NCBI GenBank assembly: GCA_028344155.1
Contig: JAOMAI010000007.1
Location: forward strand, 1 to 42,922
From: Candidatus Nitrosopelagicus sp.
Lineage (GTDB): Archaea; Thermoproteota; Nitrososphaeria; Nitrososphaerales; Nitrosopumilaceae
DNA: 42,922 bases
Reading direction: 5' to 3'
Shown here in pieces: positions 1-9,038 of the stretch. The position numbers and the translations under genes were made by a program. Position 1 is the first letter of the stretch. Each line of letters begins with the position of its first letter. The notes beneath the pieces are model-generated. The model ran no database searches. It was not told where the DNA came from and saw nothing but the letters and a program-made list of their open reading frames with translations.

Positions 1-2
1 AT

Positions 3-1856
3 TATGTGTCATTTTGGAATAACTGTGCAAAATCTTTATCTTGGTTTGAACCTTGGACTGAAACTTTGCAATGGAATCCTCCTTTTGCAAGATGGTTTGT
101 TGGTGGAAAAATTAATGCATCGTATAATGCGTTAGATGTACATCAGGAATCTAAATCTGAGAAACCGGCAATTTTATGGGAAGGTGAAGATGGAACTGAT
201 AGAAAAATCACGTATAATGAAATGTTTATCCAAGTCAAAAAACTTGCAAATGTCCTTAAATCTCTAGGTGTTAAAAAAGGTGACCGGGTCACGATTTACC
301 TTCCTATGATTCCTGAATTGCCCATATCGATGCTTGCATGTGCTCGAATTGGTGCAATTCATACTGTTGTATTTTCTGGATTCAGCTCAAAATCTCTTTC
401 AGACAGAGTAGAAGATTCACAATCAAAAATCATCATAACTGCTGATGGTGGATACAGAAAAGGGAAGATAATCAATCTTAAAGAAATAGTTGATGATGAA
501 GCCTCATCTGTACAATTTGTAAAAAATGTGATTGTCTATCAAAGAACTGGTCAGAAAATAACACTGAATCAAAAAGATTTACTATGGCATGAGGTAATGC
601 AGAACTCATCTCAAGAATGTGATGCAGAAATACTCGACAGTAATGATTCCTTATACATTTTGTATACTTCTGGCACCACTGGAAAACCTAAAGGCGTCTT
701 ACATGGAATTGGTGGTTATCTAACACATCTTCATTCAACCTACAAATGGGCATTTGACATCAAAGATGATGATGTTTATTTTTGTACAGCCGACATTGGA
801 TGGGTTACAGGTCATAGTTACGTAGTTTATGGTCCCTTGTTACATGGCGCAACACAGGTAATGTATGAGGGTGCACCTGATCATCCTGATTCATCTAGAA
901 TGTGGGACATAATTCAAAAATATGGTGTAACGATTTTCTATACAACTCCAACTGCGCTTCGTATGCTAATGAAATTTGGCGATGATATTCCAAATTCGTT
1001 CAATCTTTCAACTTTACGTTTACTTGGAACCGTAGGTGAACCAATAAATCCTGAAGTATGGAAATGGTACTTCAATGTAATTGGAAAAAAGAAATGTCCA
1101 ATTATTGATACATGGTGGCAAACTGAAACTGGTGGAATGTTAATCAGTCCTTTACCTGGAATTGAAACAATTCCATTGAAACCTGGTTCTGCAACATTAC
1201 CTATTCCTGGATTAAATATTGAAGTTGTAGATGAAGATGGAAATGAAGTCGAACCTGAAACAAAAGGTTCACTAATAATTAAAAATCCTTGGCCTGGAAT
1301 GCTTCTTGGATTGTGGAAAGATACTGAAAAATACAAAGATGTCTATTGGTCCAAGTTTGAATCACTTTACTATCCTGGAGATTATGCTATCAAAGACTCT
1401 GATGGATATTTGTGGTTACTTGGTCGTTCAGATGATGTATTGAAAGTTGCAGGTCATAGAATTGGAACTGCGGAACTAGAAAGTAGTATTGTTTCACATC
1501 GTGATGTTGCAGAATCTGCAGTATGTGGGATACCTGATGAAGTAAAAGGAGAATCAATAATTGCATTTGTTATGTTAAAGGAAAATGTTAACACTACTGA
1601 AGATGAACTTCGTTCTGAATTGCGTGATACCATTAGAACACAAATTGGACCTATTGCAACTCCAAGTCAATTTTACATTGTTAATAAATTGCCAAAAACT
1701 AGAAGTGGAAAAATCATGCGTCGATTACTAAAAGCAATTGCAAAAAATGAAAAAATTGGTGATGTTAGTACTCTAGAAGACGGTGCTGCAGTCAGTGAGA
1801 TTCAATCTGCATTACAAGAATTACAAAACAATATCAAAGATCAAAAAAATAACTAA
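3..1856 (+). CDS. acs: Acetyl-CoA synthetase-family acyl-CoA ligase (AMP-forming), 5' end outside window
   Basis: Activates a short carboxylic acid (acetate, or possibly propionate or 3-hydroxypropionate) with ATP and CoA via an acyl-adenylate. Numbering from the GTG at 6, the P-loop-like A3 motif YTSGTTGKPKG is near residues 220-230, followed by the WWQTETGG motif, the GDY and GRSDDVLKVAGHR adenylation/hinge motifs, and SGK with the catalytic lysine near 569. The reading frame is open to the window edge. The GTG at position 6 lies inside the conserved N-terminal Y-x-x-FW...WF-PW region, so the true start is upstream and the gene is partial here. Substrate cannot be read from the sequence. 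In thaumarchaea such enzymes are candidates for feeding the hydroxypropionate/hydroxybutyrate cycle, but that is inference. The stop overlaps the convergent 58-aa gene by 4 nt. Confidence 0.9.
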   Translation, partial: YVSFWNNCAKSLSWFEPWTETLQWNPPFARWFVGGKINASYNALDVHQESKSEKPAILWEGEDGTDRKITYNEMFIQVKKLANVLKSLGVKKGDRVTIYLPMIPELPISMLACARIGAIHTVVFSGFSSKSLSDRVEDSQSKIIITADGGYRKGKIINLKEIVDDEASSVQFVKNVIVYQRTGQKITLNQKDLLWHEVMQNSSQECDAEILDSNDSLYILYTSGTTGKPKGVLHGIGGYLTHLHSTYKWAFDIKDDDVYFCTADIGWVTGHSYVVYGPLLHGATQVMYEGAPDHPDSSRMWDIIQKYGVTIFYTTPTALRMLMKFGDDIPNSFNLSTLRLLGTVGEPINPEVWKWYFNVIGKKKCPIIDTWWQTETGGMLISPLPGIETIPLKPGSATLPIPGLNIEVVDEDGNEVEPETKGSLIIKNPWPGMLLGLWKDTEKYKDVYWSKFESLYYPGDYAIKDSDGYLWLLGRSDDVLKVAGHRIGTAELESSIVSHRDVAESAVCGIPDEVKGESIIAFVMLKENVNTTEDELRSELRDTIRTQIGPIATPSQFYIVNKLPKTRSGKIMRRLLKAIAKNEKIGDVSTLEDGAAVSEIQSALQELQNNIKDQKNN

Positions 1857-2029
1857 TAATCGTCTAGTGTTGTTTCTTCATCTTCGTCTTCATCTAATGC
1901 CACATTAGTCTGAAATGCTGCCCAAATTGTAGCAACTGCTTCGGATGTAACTTGTATTCCTTGTTCTTTACAAAACTTGATGAAGTTTCTACATTCTCCA
2001 TAAACATCTACATCTTCTTCAAAACTCAT
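1853..2029 (-). CDS. Small acidic protein, 58 aa, unknown function
   Basis: An ATG frame of 58 codons (MSFEEDVDVYGECRNFIKF...) ending in a strongly acidic tail rich in Asp and Glu. It fills the gap between the acyl-CoA ligase and the next minus-strand gene. Its stop codon shares the 4 bases CTAA with the stop of the convergent ligase gene. Two Cys residues (positions 13 and 20) are not in a zinc-finger arrangement. I do not recognise a family. It is supported by a balanced composition and the tight fit to its neighbours, not by homology. Confidence 0.6.
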   Translation of the reverse strand: MSFEEDVDVYGECRNFIKFCKEQGIQVTSEAVATIWAAFQTNVALDEDEDEETTLDDY

Positions 2030-2054
2030 AACTTTTTTACCATTTTTACGTTAG

Positions 2055-2288
2055 TTAATCTTTTTCTTCTTCACTTACTTCTTGATTTATTGATTCGGCA
2101 TCTTTACTCATTTCAGGTATTACTTCTCGGAGATTTTCTATTGCACTTTTTATTTTTAGAACTGCAACTGATGCATCGACTTTTTCTTGATCATAATTAT
2201 GACAAAATTTATCAATTCTTTCTAAAATTCCTTCTAAACGTTTGATATTCAACAATAAATTATGCTTGATTTGTTCATTATCTGTCAT
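2055..2288 (-). CDS. Small coiled-coil protein, 77 aa, unknown function
   Basis: Predicted all-helical acidic protein (MTDNEQIKHNLLLNIKRLE...) with heptad-like Leu/Ile spacing through about residue 60 and a Glu-rich tail. There is no signal peptide and no catalytic motif. It lies 25 nt upstream of the 58-aa gene in the same direction, so the two may be co-transcribed. The opposite strand also has an open frame, but that one is Leu/Phe-rich and cuts across two genes, so the minus-strand reading is preferred. The family is not recognised. Confidence 0.65.
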   Translation of the reverse strand: MTDNEQIKHNLLLNIKRLEGILERIDKFCHNYDQEKVDASVAVLKIKSAIENLREVIPEMSKDAESINQEVSEEEKD

Positions 2289-2312
2289 ACATTTTGTTAG
2301 GTGTTATTTGAT

Positions 2313-2417
2313 TTAATATAGTTTAGACATTGGCCGTTCAGCAAGTCCATCAACACGAGATGGAATTGTTTGGTATTCAGTATATTCCCAACCCTGACCA
2401 ATTATTCGATTTGCCAT
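2313..2417 (-). CDS. Putative microprotein, 34 aa, downstream of fen1
   Basis: ATG frame of 34 codons (MANRIIGQGWEYTEYQTIPS...) starting 10 nt after the fen1 stop and ending 24 nt before the next gene start. Its composition, with mixed charge, aromatics and a GLAERPMSKLY end, looks like a real protein. It fits as the second gene of a fen1 transcript. No domain is recognised, and short length limits confidence. Confidence 0.45.
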   Translation of the reverse strand: MANRIIGQGWEYTEYQTIPSRVDGLAERPMSKLY

Positions 2418-2426
2418 CTGTCATAA

Positions 2427-3449
2427 TTAAAAGAATTGATCTAATGTTTGACTTTTCTTCTCAAGGCTTTTCTTTAATCGGTTCATTGATGTTTCCACTC
2501 TATCTTTAGAAAAATCACGTTCTTCTGACAAATATTTTATAATTCCTTCAAAATCAGTTTCACCAAACTCAATTTTATCAATCTTAGCTACATTTGGCTC
2601 AAGAAAAATTTTCCTTATTTCACCAAATGGAATCTGTTCTAACTGTTCTTGAATTTGAGGAATATCTTCTAGTCTTTTATGCTGTTTAATCATCTTGATA
2701 GCTGTTTTTGGTCCTACCCTTTCAAATCCATCTGGATTAAAATCAGTCCCAATCAATATTCCTGTATCTACTAATTCTTCTCTAGTTAATCCCATACTCT
2801 CTAAATTTTTCTGAAACTCAATCATCTCCGGTAAAACTTCAATGTATGAATTTCTATTTGGTAATTTTCTTCTTCCACTATTTGTAAAATTTCTTACTAA
2901 TCTTTTTGCACCAAATAAAATCGAATCAAAATCTTGACTTGCTGACGCAAATGCATGTCCTGTAATTGTAAGATTTGCAGCTGTCGCTTCTCCTTCTGAA
3001 GGTGCCTGTATATGAGGTATTCCAAATAAATCTAATAATTTTTTTGAATCTTCTACCATTCCATCTCTCATTGATGTAGTCTGCTGTGCATATTTTCTTG
3101 CATCTTCCATGTTTCCTGTAGTAATTGCTTTTTCATATTTTACCGTAGCCTCTTTTTTGATCTGTTTTCTTTTTTCAATTTCGGCTGATTTTAGTGAAGG
3201 TGGTTTGCCATCAAATACGTAAACTGGCTTAATCCCCATTGTGAGAAAATTTATGTTTCTAAATAGCAATCCTGTAATGTGACTTGTTACTCTTCCATGT
3301 GAGTCTGTTAGATGGAGTCCTTCAGGTCCTCTGATTATAGCTAAAAATTGATAGATTGCGTTGTATGCATCGATTGCTACAACTTTATTTGTAAATGATT
3401 CAAGCTGTGTTTTTTCTCTGACTAGTAATGGTTTTAGATCTAATCCCAT
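2427..3449 (-). CDS. fen: Flap endonuclease 1
   Basis: Structure-specific 5' nuclease that removes RNA-primer flaps during Okazaki-fragment maturation and in repair. The 340-aa length is normal for archaeal FEN1. The N-terminal nuclease region has metal-ligand Asp27 and Asp80 (VYVFDGKPP). The internal region has [14 protein letters not shown] and GTDFNPDG, which supply the remaining acidic ligands and the helix-hairpin-helix. The last seven residues QTLDQFF are a PIP box for binding the PCNA clamp. The ATG start follows an AT-rich TATA-like box near 3473-3482 on the minus strand, consistent with a leaderless mRNA. It is transcribed away from the neighbouring tRNA gene. Confidence 0.97.
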   Translation of the reverse strand: MGLDLKPLLVREKTQLESFTNKVVAIDAYNAIYQFLAIIRGPEGLHLTDSHGRVTSHITGLLFRNINFLTMGIKPVYVFDGKPPSLKSAEIEKRKQIKKEATVKYEKAITTGNMEDARKYAQQTTSMRDGMVEDSKKLLDLFGIPHIQAPSEGEATAANLTITGHAFASASQDFDSILFGAKRLVRNFTNSGRRKLPNRNSYIEVLPEMIEFQKNLESMGLTREELVDTGILIGTDFNPDGFERVGPKTAIKMIKQHKRLEDIPQIQEQLEQIPFGEIRKIFLEPNVAKIDKIEFGETDFEGIIKYLSEERDFSKDRVETSMNRLKKSLEKKSQTLDQFF

Positions 3450-3492
3450 AGTGATATTCAGTATTTGCTGCTTTTTTTATTTACTGATTCGA

Positions 3493-3500
3493 TTTTATAC
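3493..3500 (+). promoter_or_regulatory. TATA box of the tRNA-Ser gene
   Basis: The AT-rich element TTTTATAC lies about 24 nt (centre to first tRNA base) upstream of the tRNA 5' end, the usual distance for an archaeal TBP site that places transcription start at or just before the mature end. Confidence 0.45.
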
Positions 3501-3520
3501 TAGAAATTCTTACTTTTGAT

Positions 3521-3620
3521 GTCGAGATAGCCAAGCTTGGTCCAAGGCGGACGCCTCGAAATCTCATAACAGGATAGCGTTTGTGCTCTGCACACGGGGG
3601 TTCAAATCCCTCTCTCGGCG
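3521..3620 (+). tRNA. tRNA-Ser(CGA) with a 15-nt intron
   Basis: All arms can be folded by hand. The acceptor stem GTCGAGA (3521-3527) pairs with TCTCGGC (3613-3619), with discriminator G at 3620. The D stem is GCC/GGC and the T arm GGGGG-TTCAAAT-CCCTC. The long variable arm TGTGC-TCT-GCACA marks a class II tRNA. The anticodon stem GACGC (3550-3554) pairs with GCGTT (3577-3581) only if an insert is removed. With the canonical 37/38 position, the intron is 3561-3575 and the loop reads CT-CGA-A-A, giving anticodon CGA at 3557-3559 (Ser, UCG codons). CCA is not encoded. The exact intron boundary can slide by one A, and I could not draw a perfect bulge-helix-bulge. Confidence 0.88.
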
Positions 3621-3666
3621 CTTATTTTTTCTAAAAATTGATATCTTCCTTTATTTTTGAAATATT

Positions 3667-3963
3667 ATGAGCGTAAAACAAGATGCTTTAGATGAATTAG
3701 TAACCGAACAAGAATTGTTGTTAATGGACATGCTAAAAAATTGGCATGAAATTAAAACACGTCTGACAAATATAGATCAAAATAATCCCATGAATGAAAT
3801 GTTTGATAAAATGATTCACGATTTGACAAAGATACAAAATCACACAAATAATTATCGTACATTATTAGAGAAAATGAAGCAAATTTCTGATGAATTCAAT
3901 AAAGAATCTAAAGAATGGCATGAAAAATATGATAAATCTAAAGAATCTGATGATTCAACATAG
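3667..3963 (+). CDS. Coiled-coil protein, 98 aa, unknown function
   Basis: Soluble, charged and almost entirely helical protein (MSVKQDALDELVTEQELLL...). It has two likely helical segments, about residues 1-38 and 42-90, separated by a DQNNPMN turn, and a Lys/Asp/Ser tail. No cysteine, signal peptide or membrane segment. It sits between the tRNA and uspA, with uspA having its own TATA box, so it is probably a single-gene transcript. The family is not recognised; architecture alone suggests an oligomerising or scaffold protein. Confidence 0.7.
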   Translation: MSVKQDALDELVTEQELLLMDMLKNWHEIKTRLTNIDQNNPMNEMFDKMIHDLTKIQNHTNNYRTLLEKMKQISDEFNKESKEWHEKYDKSKESDDST

Positions 3964-4024
3964 TTAATGGAAGAACATAGGTACCAGCGCCTCTTTTTTA
4001 AATAGCTTTGAAATTCTTCTTCTT

Positions 4025-4456
4025 ATGGCCACATCTATAAACAAAATTCTTGTCCCGCTTGATAATTCAAAAAACTCCTTTAGAGGTTTATCATCTGCAA
4101 TCTACCTTGCAAAAAATTGTGATGCTAAAATTATTGTACTTCATGCAGTTTATGCACCTCCAAAAGGTGACTTTGACACATCTGGTAAATTCAACAAAAA
4201 CCACAAAAAACAACTAGATTCTATGATGGATATCGCAGGAAATCAATGCGAAAAAGCAGGAGTTGAATTTGATCAAAAAATTGTATATGGAAATCCTGGT
4301 TATGAAATTGCTAAATTTGCAAACATGTCGCGAAACAAAATTGATATGGTTGTAATTGGCTCAAGGGGAAGAAGTTCTGCAAAAGAATTATTCTTTGGAA
4401 GTACTTCTCAATTTGTTCTTCACAAATCAAAACCTTCTGTATTAATCATAAAATAA
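4025..4456 (+). CDS. Universal stress protein UspA family
   Basis: Single-domain 143-aa Usp fold. The N-terminal strand KILVPLDNSKNS carries the usual Asp, and the C-terminal GSRGRSSAKELFFGSTS matches the ATP-binding pattern G-x2-G-x9-G-(S/T), so it belongs to the ATP-binding branch. A TATA-like TTTAAATAG at 3997-4005 is about 24 nt before the ATG, supporting a leaderless start here. Usp proteins typically dimerise and act in stress responses; a specific role cannot be inferred. Confidence 0.9.
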   Translation: MATSINKILVPLDNSKNSFRGLSSAIYLAKNCDAKIIVLHAVYAPPKGDFDTSGKFNKNHKKQLDSMMDIAGNQCEKAGVEFDQKIVYGNPGYEIAKFANMSRNKIDMVVIGSRGRSSAKELFFGSTSQFVLHKSKPSVLIIK

Positions 4457-4574
4457 TCCACTAGTAAAAAAGAGAGGAAAAAAAGGTCCATCTCATTTTT
4501 GCCAAAAAACGGCACTTTCACTAATGGAATTCTATTATGACAAAATGATTATTAAATATTATCCACAAATCATC

Positions 4575-5969
4575 TTATTGTTTTTCGGCTTTGATTGCTT
4601 CTTTTTTCATCCATAATGTTTTGTTTTTATGATCAATTAGTGATATGCCTAAACTGGCAATTTGGTCTCTAATTTTATCTGCTTCTTCAAATTTTTTCTC
4701 ATCTCTTAATTTCTCTCTCTTGTTAATTAATTCAAAAGTAGATTTTATCTCATCATCTGAAACAGTTTGAACTTTTAATCCTAACACTTCTAACATGTAT
4801 TCTAAAACAGGTAGTGCTTGCTCTGAAATACTCTTACTAATTTTTTCATCTGCCGCCAAACCGTTAATTGTTTTAATCATGTTGAAAAAAACAGACAATC
4901 CTAAAGATGTATTAAAATCATCATTTAGTGCAGCATCAAATTTCTCTCTTGATTCTTCAAGCAATGAGGAAATATCTTCTAATTCTTCTGTTTTGTCTGC
5001 TAATCTTAATTCATAATAACATGTTTCAATTTGTCGTAATCTGATTAAATTTTCTTTTAAGAGATCTTCAGTATAATCAATTGGTTTTGAATAGTGTCCT
5101 GAAATACAAAATAACCTTATAACATTTGGTCCCCATGACTCCAACACATGATTTATTGATTTAACATTTCCAACTGATTTTGACATCTTTTCACCATTGA
5201 TTGTAATCATTCCTGCATGCATCCAAATTTTTGCAAATTGTTCTGAAGTAAATGATTCTGATTGTGCAATTTCATTTTCATGATGAGGAAAAATCAAATC
5301 ACGTCCTCCGCCATGTATTTCAAAATTTTTACCCAAATACTTGATACTCATCGCAGAGCATTCTATATGCCATCCTGGTCTACCTTTGCCCCATGGACTT
5401 TCCCAGTTTGGTTGTGCATCTGAAAATTTCCATAATGCGAAATCTAAAGGGCTTTCTTTTGATTCATCTATTCCTATTCTAGAGCCGCTTTCTAGATCTT
5501 CGGTTTTCTTTTTTGATAATTTTCCATACTCTGAAAATTCTGAAACACGGAAATAAACACCATTTTTTGAGACATATGCGGATTCATTGTTAACCAATTC
5601 TTTGATTAAATTTATCATATCTTCGATATGTTCGGTTGCTTTTGGATAGTTTGTTGCTCTTTTGATGTTTAATCTATCTGAATCTTCAAAATACGTTTGA
5701 ATATATTTTGTTGATAGCCCACTTGCTGATTCCCCCTGTTCCTTTGCACGATTTATTATCTTATCATCAACATCTGTAAAATTTTGAATAAGCTCAACAG
5801 GAATATTATTCGCTTCCAAAAATCTTCTTAACGTATCAAATACTATTATAGTTCTAGCATGTCCGATGTGAGATTGATCATACACTGTAACTCCACAAAG
5901 ATAAATTCGTACTTTATCTGAAAATTCTAATTCTTTTTTTTGATTTGTTAATGTGTCGGAAATCTTCAT
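4575..5969 (-). CDS. cysS: Cysteinyl-tRNA synthetase
   Basis: Class I aminoacyl-tRNA synthetase charging tRNA-Cys. The 464-aa length is typical. Residues 34-37 are HIGH (SHIGHART), and 261-265 are KMSKS (GEKMSKSVGN). Zinc ligands are recognisable as Cys25 (YLCGVTVYD), Cys204 (HIECSAM) and the HHENEIAQSE segment. The C-terminal part is the usual helical anticodon-binding domain. It lies 57 nt downstream of nadE on the same strand. The intervening AT-rich bases could be a separate promoter or an operon spacer. Confidence 0.97.
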   Translation of the reverse strand: MKISDTLTNQKKELEFSDKVRIYLCGVTVYDQSHIGHARTIIVFDTLRRFLEANNIPVELIQNFTDVDDKIINRAKEQGESASGLSTKYIQTYFEDSDRLNIKRATNYPKATEHIEDMINLIKELVNNESAYVSKNGVYFRVSEFSEYGKLSKKKTEDLESGSRIGIDESKESPLDFALWKFSDAQPNWESPWGKGRPGWHIECSAMSIKYLGKNFEIHGGGRDLIFPHHENEIAQSESFTSEQFAKIWMHAGMITINGEKMSKSVGNVKSINHVLESWGPNVIRLFCISGHYSKPIDYTEDLLKENLIRLRQIETCYYELRLADKTEELEDISSLLEESREKFDAALNDDFNTSLGLSVFFNMIKTINGLAADEKISKSISEQALPVLEYMLEVLGLKVQTVSDDEIKSTFELINKREKLRDEKKFEEADKIRDQIASLGISLIDHKNKTLWMKKEAIKAEKQ

Positions 5970-6026
5970 TTGTTAATATCAGATATGGCGTGTCATTTAT
6001 CTTATTTGTGTAAAAATAATCTTAAT

Positions 6027-6809
6027 TCAAAGCTCTTTTGGATTAATTCGTTTGTGTTCACTATTCTGATACATATTGTAGATTTTTTCAACTATTTCTT
6101 TATCTATTTGTGATTCTTTTACGGTATCTTCCAATGACAATTTTTTGTCTATTATGCAATATAGGATTACATCAATTTGTTCATAATCTACGCCTATTTC
6201 ATGTTCGGCTTCATGGTTTGGCCATAAATGTGGGCTACTTTTCTTTGTAATGATTTTTTCATCTATTCCTAAATGTTTGGCTAATTCTCTTACTTGTGTT
6301 TTGTATAATGAAACAATTGGTAATGCATCTGCAGCACCATCTCCAAATTTTGTAAAATATCCTATGTTGAATTCACTTTTATCACTTGAACCTAATGCGA
6401 TTAGATTTTTTAAATTTGCATAATAATATAATATATTCATTCTAATTCTTGCTCGTAAATTTCCTAATGCTTTATCTTCTGGTTCCAATACCATGCTGAA
6501 CTCTTTATGAATTGAATTAATGTCAAGTAGTTTGTAATCCATTCCTAGTGTATCGATGATCTTTATTGCGTCACTAGTCTCTGATTCTGGTGAAATTTTA
6601 GAATCTGGCATTATTAGTGCAAGTGTTTTTTCTTTGACAATGTTATTACATAGATATGCAATAACCGCTGAATCAATTCCTCCACTTAAACCTAAAATCA
6701 CACCTTTTGAATGGGTTTCTTCAATTTTTTGTTGTAATCCATTTTGTATTCTATTTGTAATTATACTGTAATCTTGATTTTTAATTTTTTGTAAAATTTC
6801 TTTATTCAC
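6027..6809 (-). CDS. nadE: NAD synthetase, ammonia-dependent type
   Basis: Amidates deamido-NAD to NAD with ATP. The 260-aa single-domain protein has the PP-loop GLSGGIDSAVIAYLC near residues 40-54 and the conserved LGSSDKSEFNIGYFTKFGDGAAD segment for substrate and second-ATP binding. It lacks the N-terminal nitrilase-like glutaminase domain found in larger NadE, so ammonia is probably used directly, which would suit an ammonia-rich cytoplasm. The gene is 39 nt downstream of the SGNH/pentapeptide gene and upstream of cysS. Confidence 0.95.
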   Translation of the reverse strand: MNKEILQKIKNQDYSIITNRIQNGLQQKIEETHSKGVILGLSGGIDSAVIAYLCNNIVKEKTLALIMPDSKISPESETSDAIKIIDTLGMDYKLLDINSIHKEFSMVLEPEDKALGNLRARIRMNILYYYANLKNLIALGSSDKSEFNIGYFTKFGDGAADALPIVSLYKTQVRELAKHLGIDEKIITKKSSPHLWPNHEAEHEIGVDYEQIDVILYCIIDKKLSLEDTVKESQIDKEIVEKIYNMYQNSEHKRINPKEL

Positions 6810-6848
6810 AATTACGTTTTAAAATAATCTCATAAAAAGTCTATTTGT

Positions 6849-9038
6849 TTATTCACATATTGGATTATTCTTACATTTTAAAATTGCACCATCTAAGTTT
6901 GCTTTTGATAAATCTACACCGTGTAAATTTGTATTTGTCAGATTAGCATCAGAAAGATTGGCTCCCTTTAAATTCGAAAAACTCAAATCAACATTTTCTA
7001 AATTTGTATTTGATAAATTCGCGCCTTGTAAATCCGCACCTATTAAATTATTGTTGAGTTTATTAGATGTTTGATATCCCTCTCCTGAAAAATTCAAAAC
7101 CCATTCTGCAACTGAGTGATTTCTCATATCTAAACCTGATAAATCTGCATTTGCAAGTATTACTCCGTATTTTTTTACATCTTCAAGTTTGTAATTGATT
7201 TTAATTTTTGTTGTCTTTTTAAGTTCATTTTCAATACATCTAAACGCTAAATCTGATTCCAATTCATACGTGCAATTTGTGATTAAATTTATTCTTGGTA
7301 AGATATCTTTTTCCAGGATTAGTTGGTCTGTGACCATATAGTTTGGATTTGATACTTCGATATCCTCATACTCTGAAAATGGTATTTTACCTAAAATAGA
7401 ATTTTTTAAAGTTTCATTTGACTGAAAATCTACTGAAGAAAGATTTGCACTTTTCATAATTTCTCCGTTATGATAATATTGCGAAAAATCTACATAGTTC
7501 AATCTTGCTTGACCAAAATTTACATTTGATAGATCACTTCCTGCTAAAACTGTATTATTGATTAGAGTTCCTTCTACGCTTGTTGTTGATAGATCCAGAT
7601 TTCTTAAATCACTTTTTAGAATTTTTACAGAATTAAATTTTGAATTTGTCAATTTTTCAGTTGAAATTTTTGAAGTATGTATGATGGAATTTGAAAAATC
7701 CACATTCTCCAAATTTGTATTTTCAAACACACTGTTTGACATTTCCATTGCACGTAAGTCCGAATTTTCTAAATTGGAGTTATCAAATATTATTTTATTT
7801 GCTTTTGTCCCAAAAAACTTACTATTCTCTAAATTAGCGTTAGAGAAATCAATATTTTCTAAAATTGAGCGTGAAAACTTAGCATTAGATAAATCAGCTC
7901 CTTGGAAATTTACATTAGAAATTTTTGAAAATCTAAAATCTGCATTAGTTAAGTCCGCATTAGAAAAATCATAATTTGATAGTTCCACATAGCTAAAATC
8001 TAAATTCAATGATTTTGGATCTATAACTTTTCTAAATTGTTTCTCTTTCGTTTGTATTTTCTCTTTGTACTCATTTTCATATTTTGTATCAGTCACAATA
8101 TCTTTAGATTGTCTAAAAATTTCTTTTGCTATCAACTTGTTTCCTTCTGTTCCTAAATGTACTAAATCCCAAAACAGAGGTGTGTTCACATTATCAAAAA
8201 TATTTCTAAAATCACTAACTTTGGCACAATTCTCTTCCATAAGTTCAAGTCTTTCTGCATACATGGTGTAGTATTCTAAATATCTTTGATGAATTTCTTT
8301 TCGTAGAAAATATTCTACATATTCTTGATCTGTAATTACACGTTCTCCTGTTCCAATAAATGGCTGAAGTATAATCATGGTTTTGACATCTTCATTTGAT
8401 AAATCTCTACACATCTGTTTCCATCGTTCTTCCCAATAAATTGGATTGGCAACAAAGTTTGTACTTCCAACAAAACGGTCTAGATCATTCCATCCATCAT
8501 AAATGATAATTAAATCGGGATTAAATTTTAAGAGTTTTTCATTAATTAATGCTACTTCTGTCTGAGACCATGCACTCTGAATTCCTGCGTTAATTATTTT
8601 CACATTTTTCTTGAATACATTTTTTTTAAATTCATTTTCCAAATAGTATGGAATTGTTTCATTATCTTCAACTCCTGCACCAAAGGTTGTTGAACCTCCT
8701 ACCATGATTATTCTATATTCATTAATTCCTTTTTCTTTAATTTCATAATTTCTTAATCCATCTTTATTGTATGTGATTTCTTTAGTTGATGGAATGATTT
8801 CCACTGGCAAATACTCCCATTCATCTGGTAAATTTTCTTTTTCTACAGAAATTATATTCACTTTAATCAAAAACTCTATCGCACTAACAAATTCTGTTTC
8901 AGAAATAGCATCTTCGGCCCACCACCCAGCCGTATTTTTTACCCAATCTGGAATTGATTCTTCTGCATTTACATAATTTATTACAAAAGATCCTAAGACT
9001 AAAATCGATAAAAAAATTACAAGATTATGCGTTGACAT
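6849..9038 (-). CDS. Exported SGNH hydrolase with pentapeptide-repeat C-terminus
   Basis: A 729-aa protein when started at the ATG at 9038; an upstream ATG at 9068 would add 10 residues. An N-terminal hydrophobic stretch ending near VNAEE looks like a signal peptide. Then comes a short IPDWVKNTAGWW domain common in exported thaumarchaeal proteins. The SGNH hydrolase part has all four blocks: GGSTTFG (nucleophile Ser), NAGIQ (Gly), DGWND (Asn) and DLVH (Asp/His). The second half holds two blocks of A(D/N)LxN-type pentapeptide repeats, about 185 and 85 residues long, around a non-repetitive insert containing three Cys. SGNH enzymes act on esters or acyl groups, so surface glycan or lipid modification is a guess. 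The start overlaps the Rieske gene by 14 nt. Confidence 0.85.
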   Translation of the reverse strand: MSTHNLVIFLSILVLGSFVINYVNAEESIPDWVKNTAGWWAEDAISETEFVSAIEFLIKVNIISVEKENLPDEWEYLPVEIIPSTKEITYNKDGLRNYEIKEKGINEYRIIMVGGSTTFGAGVEDNETIPYYLENEFKKNVFKKNVKIINAGIQSAWSQTEVALINEKLLKFNPDLIIIYDGWNDLDRFVGSTNFVANPIYWEERWKQMCRDLSNEDVKTMIILQPFIGTGERVITDQEYVEYFLRKEIHQRYLEYYTMYAERLELMEENCAKVSDFRNIFDNVNTPLFWDLVHLGTEGNKLIAKEIFRQSKDIVTDTKYENEYKEKIQTKEKQFRKVIDPKSLNLDFSYVELSNYDFSNADLTNADFRFSKISNVNFQGADLSNAKFSRSILENIDFSNANLENSKFFGTKANKIIFDNSNLENSDLRAMEMSNSVFENTNLENVDFSNSIIHTSKISTEKLTNSKFNSVKILKSDLRNLDLSTTSVEGTLINNTVLAGSDLSNVNFGQARLNYVDFSQYYHNGEIMKSANLSSVDFQSNETLKNSILGKIPFSEYEDIEVSNPNYMVTDQLILEKDILPRINLITNCTYELESDLAFRCIENELKKTTKIKINYKLEDVKKYGVILANADLSGLDMRNHSVAEWVLNFSGEGYQTSNKLNNNLIGADLQGANLSNTNLENVDLSFSNLKGANLSDANLTNTNLHGVDLSKANLDGAILKCKNNPICE

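Noticed and set aside
6-8. GTG at position 6 as start of the acyl-CoA ligase
   Set aside because: It falls inside the conserved N-terminal FW...WF-PW region and the frame is open to the window edge, so the gene begins upstream.
1952-2245. Plus-strand 97-codon frame
   Set aside because: Leu/Phe-rich low-complexity translation that crosses two better minus-strand genes; an antisense shadow.
7558-7974. Plus-strand 138-codon frame inside the pentapeptide gene
   Set aside because: It is the mirror of the repeat codons; composition is repetitive and no start or promoter supports it.
6900-7980. Tandem DNA repeat or CRISPR-like array
   Set aside because: The periodicity is 15 nt in frame and comes from pentapeptide codons; there are no identical repeats with unique spacers.
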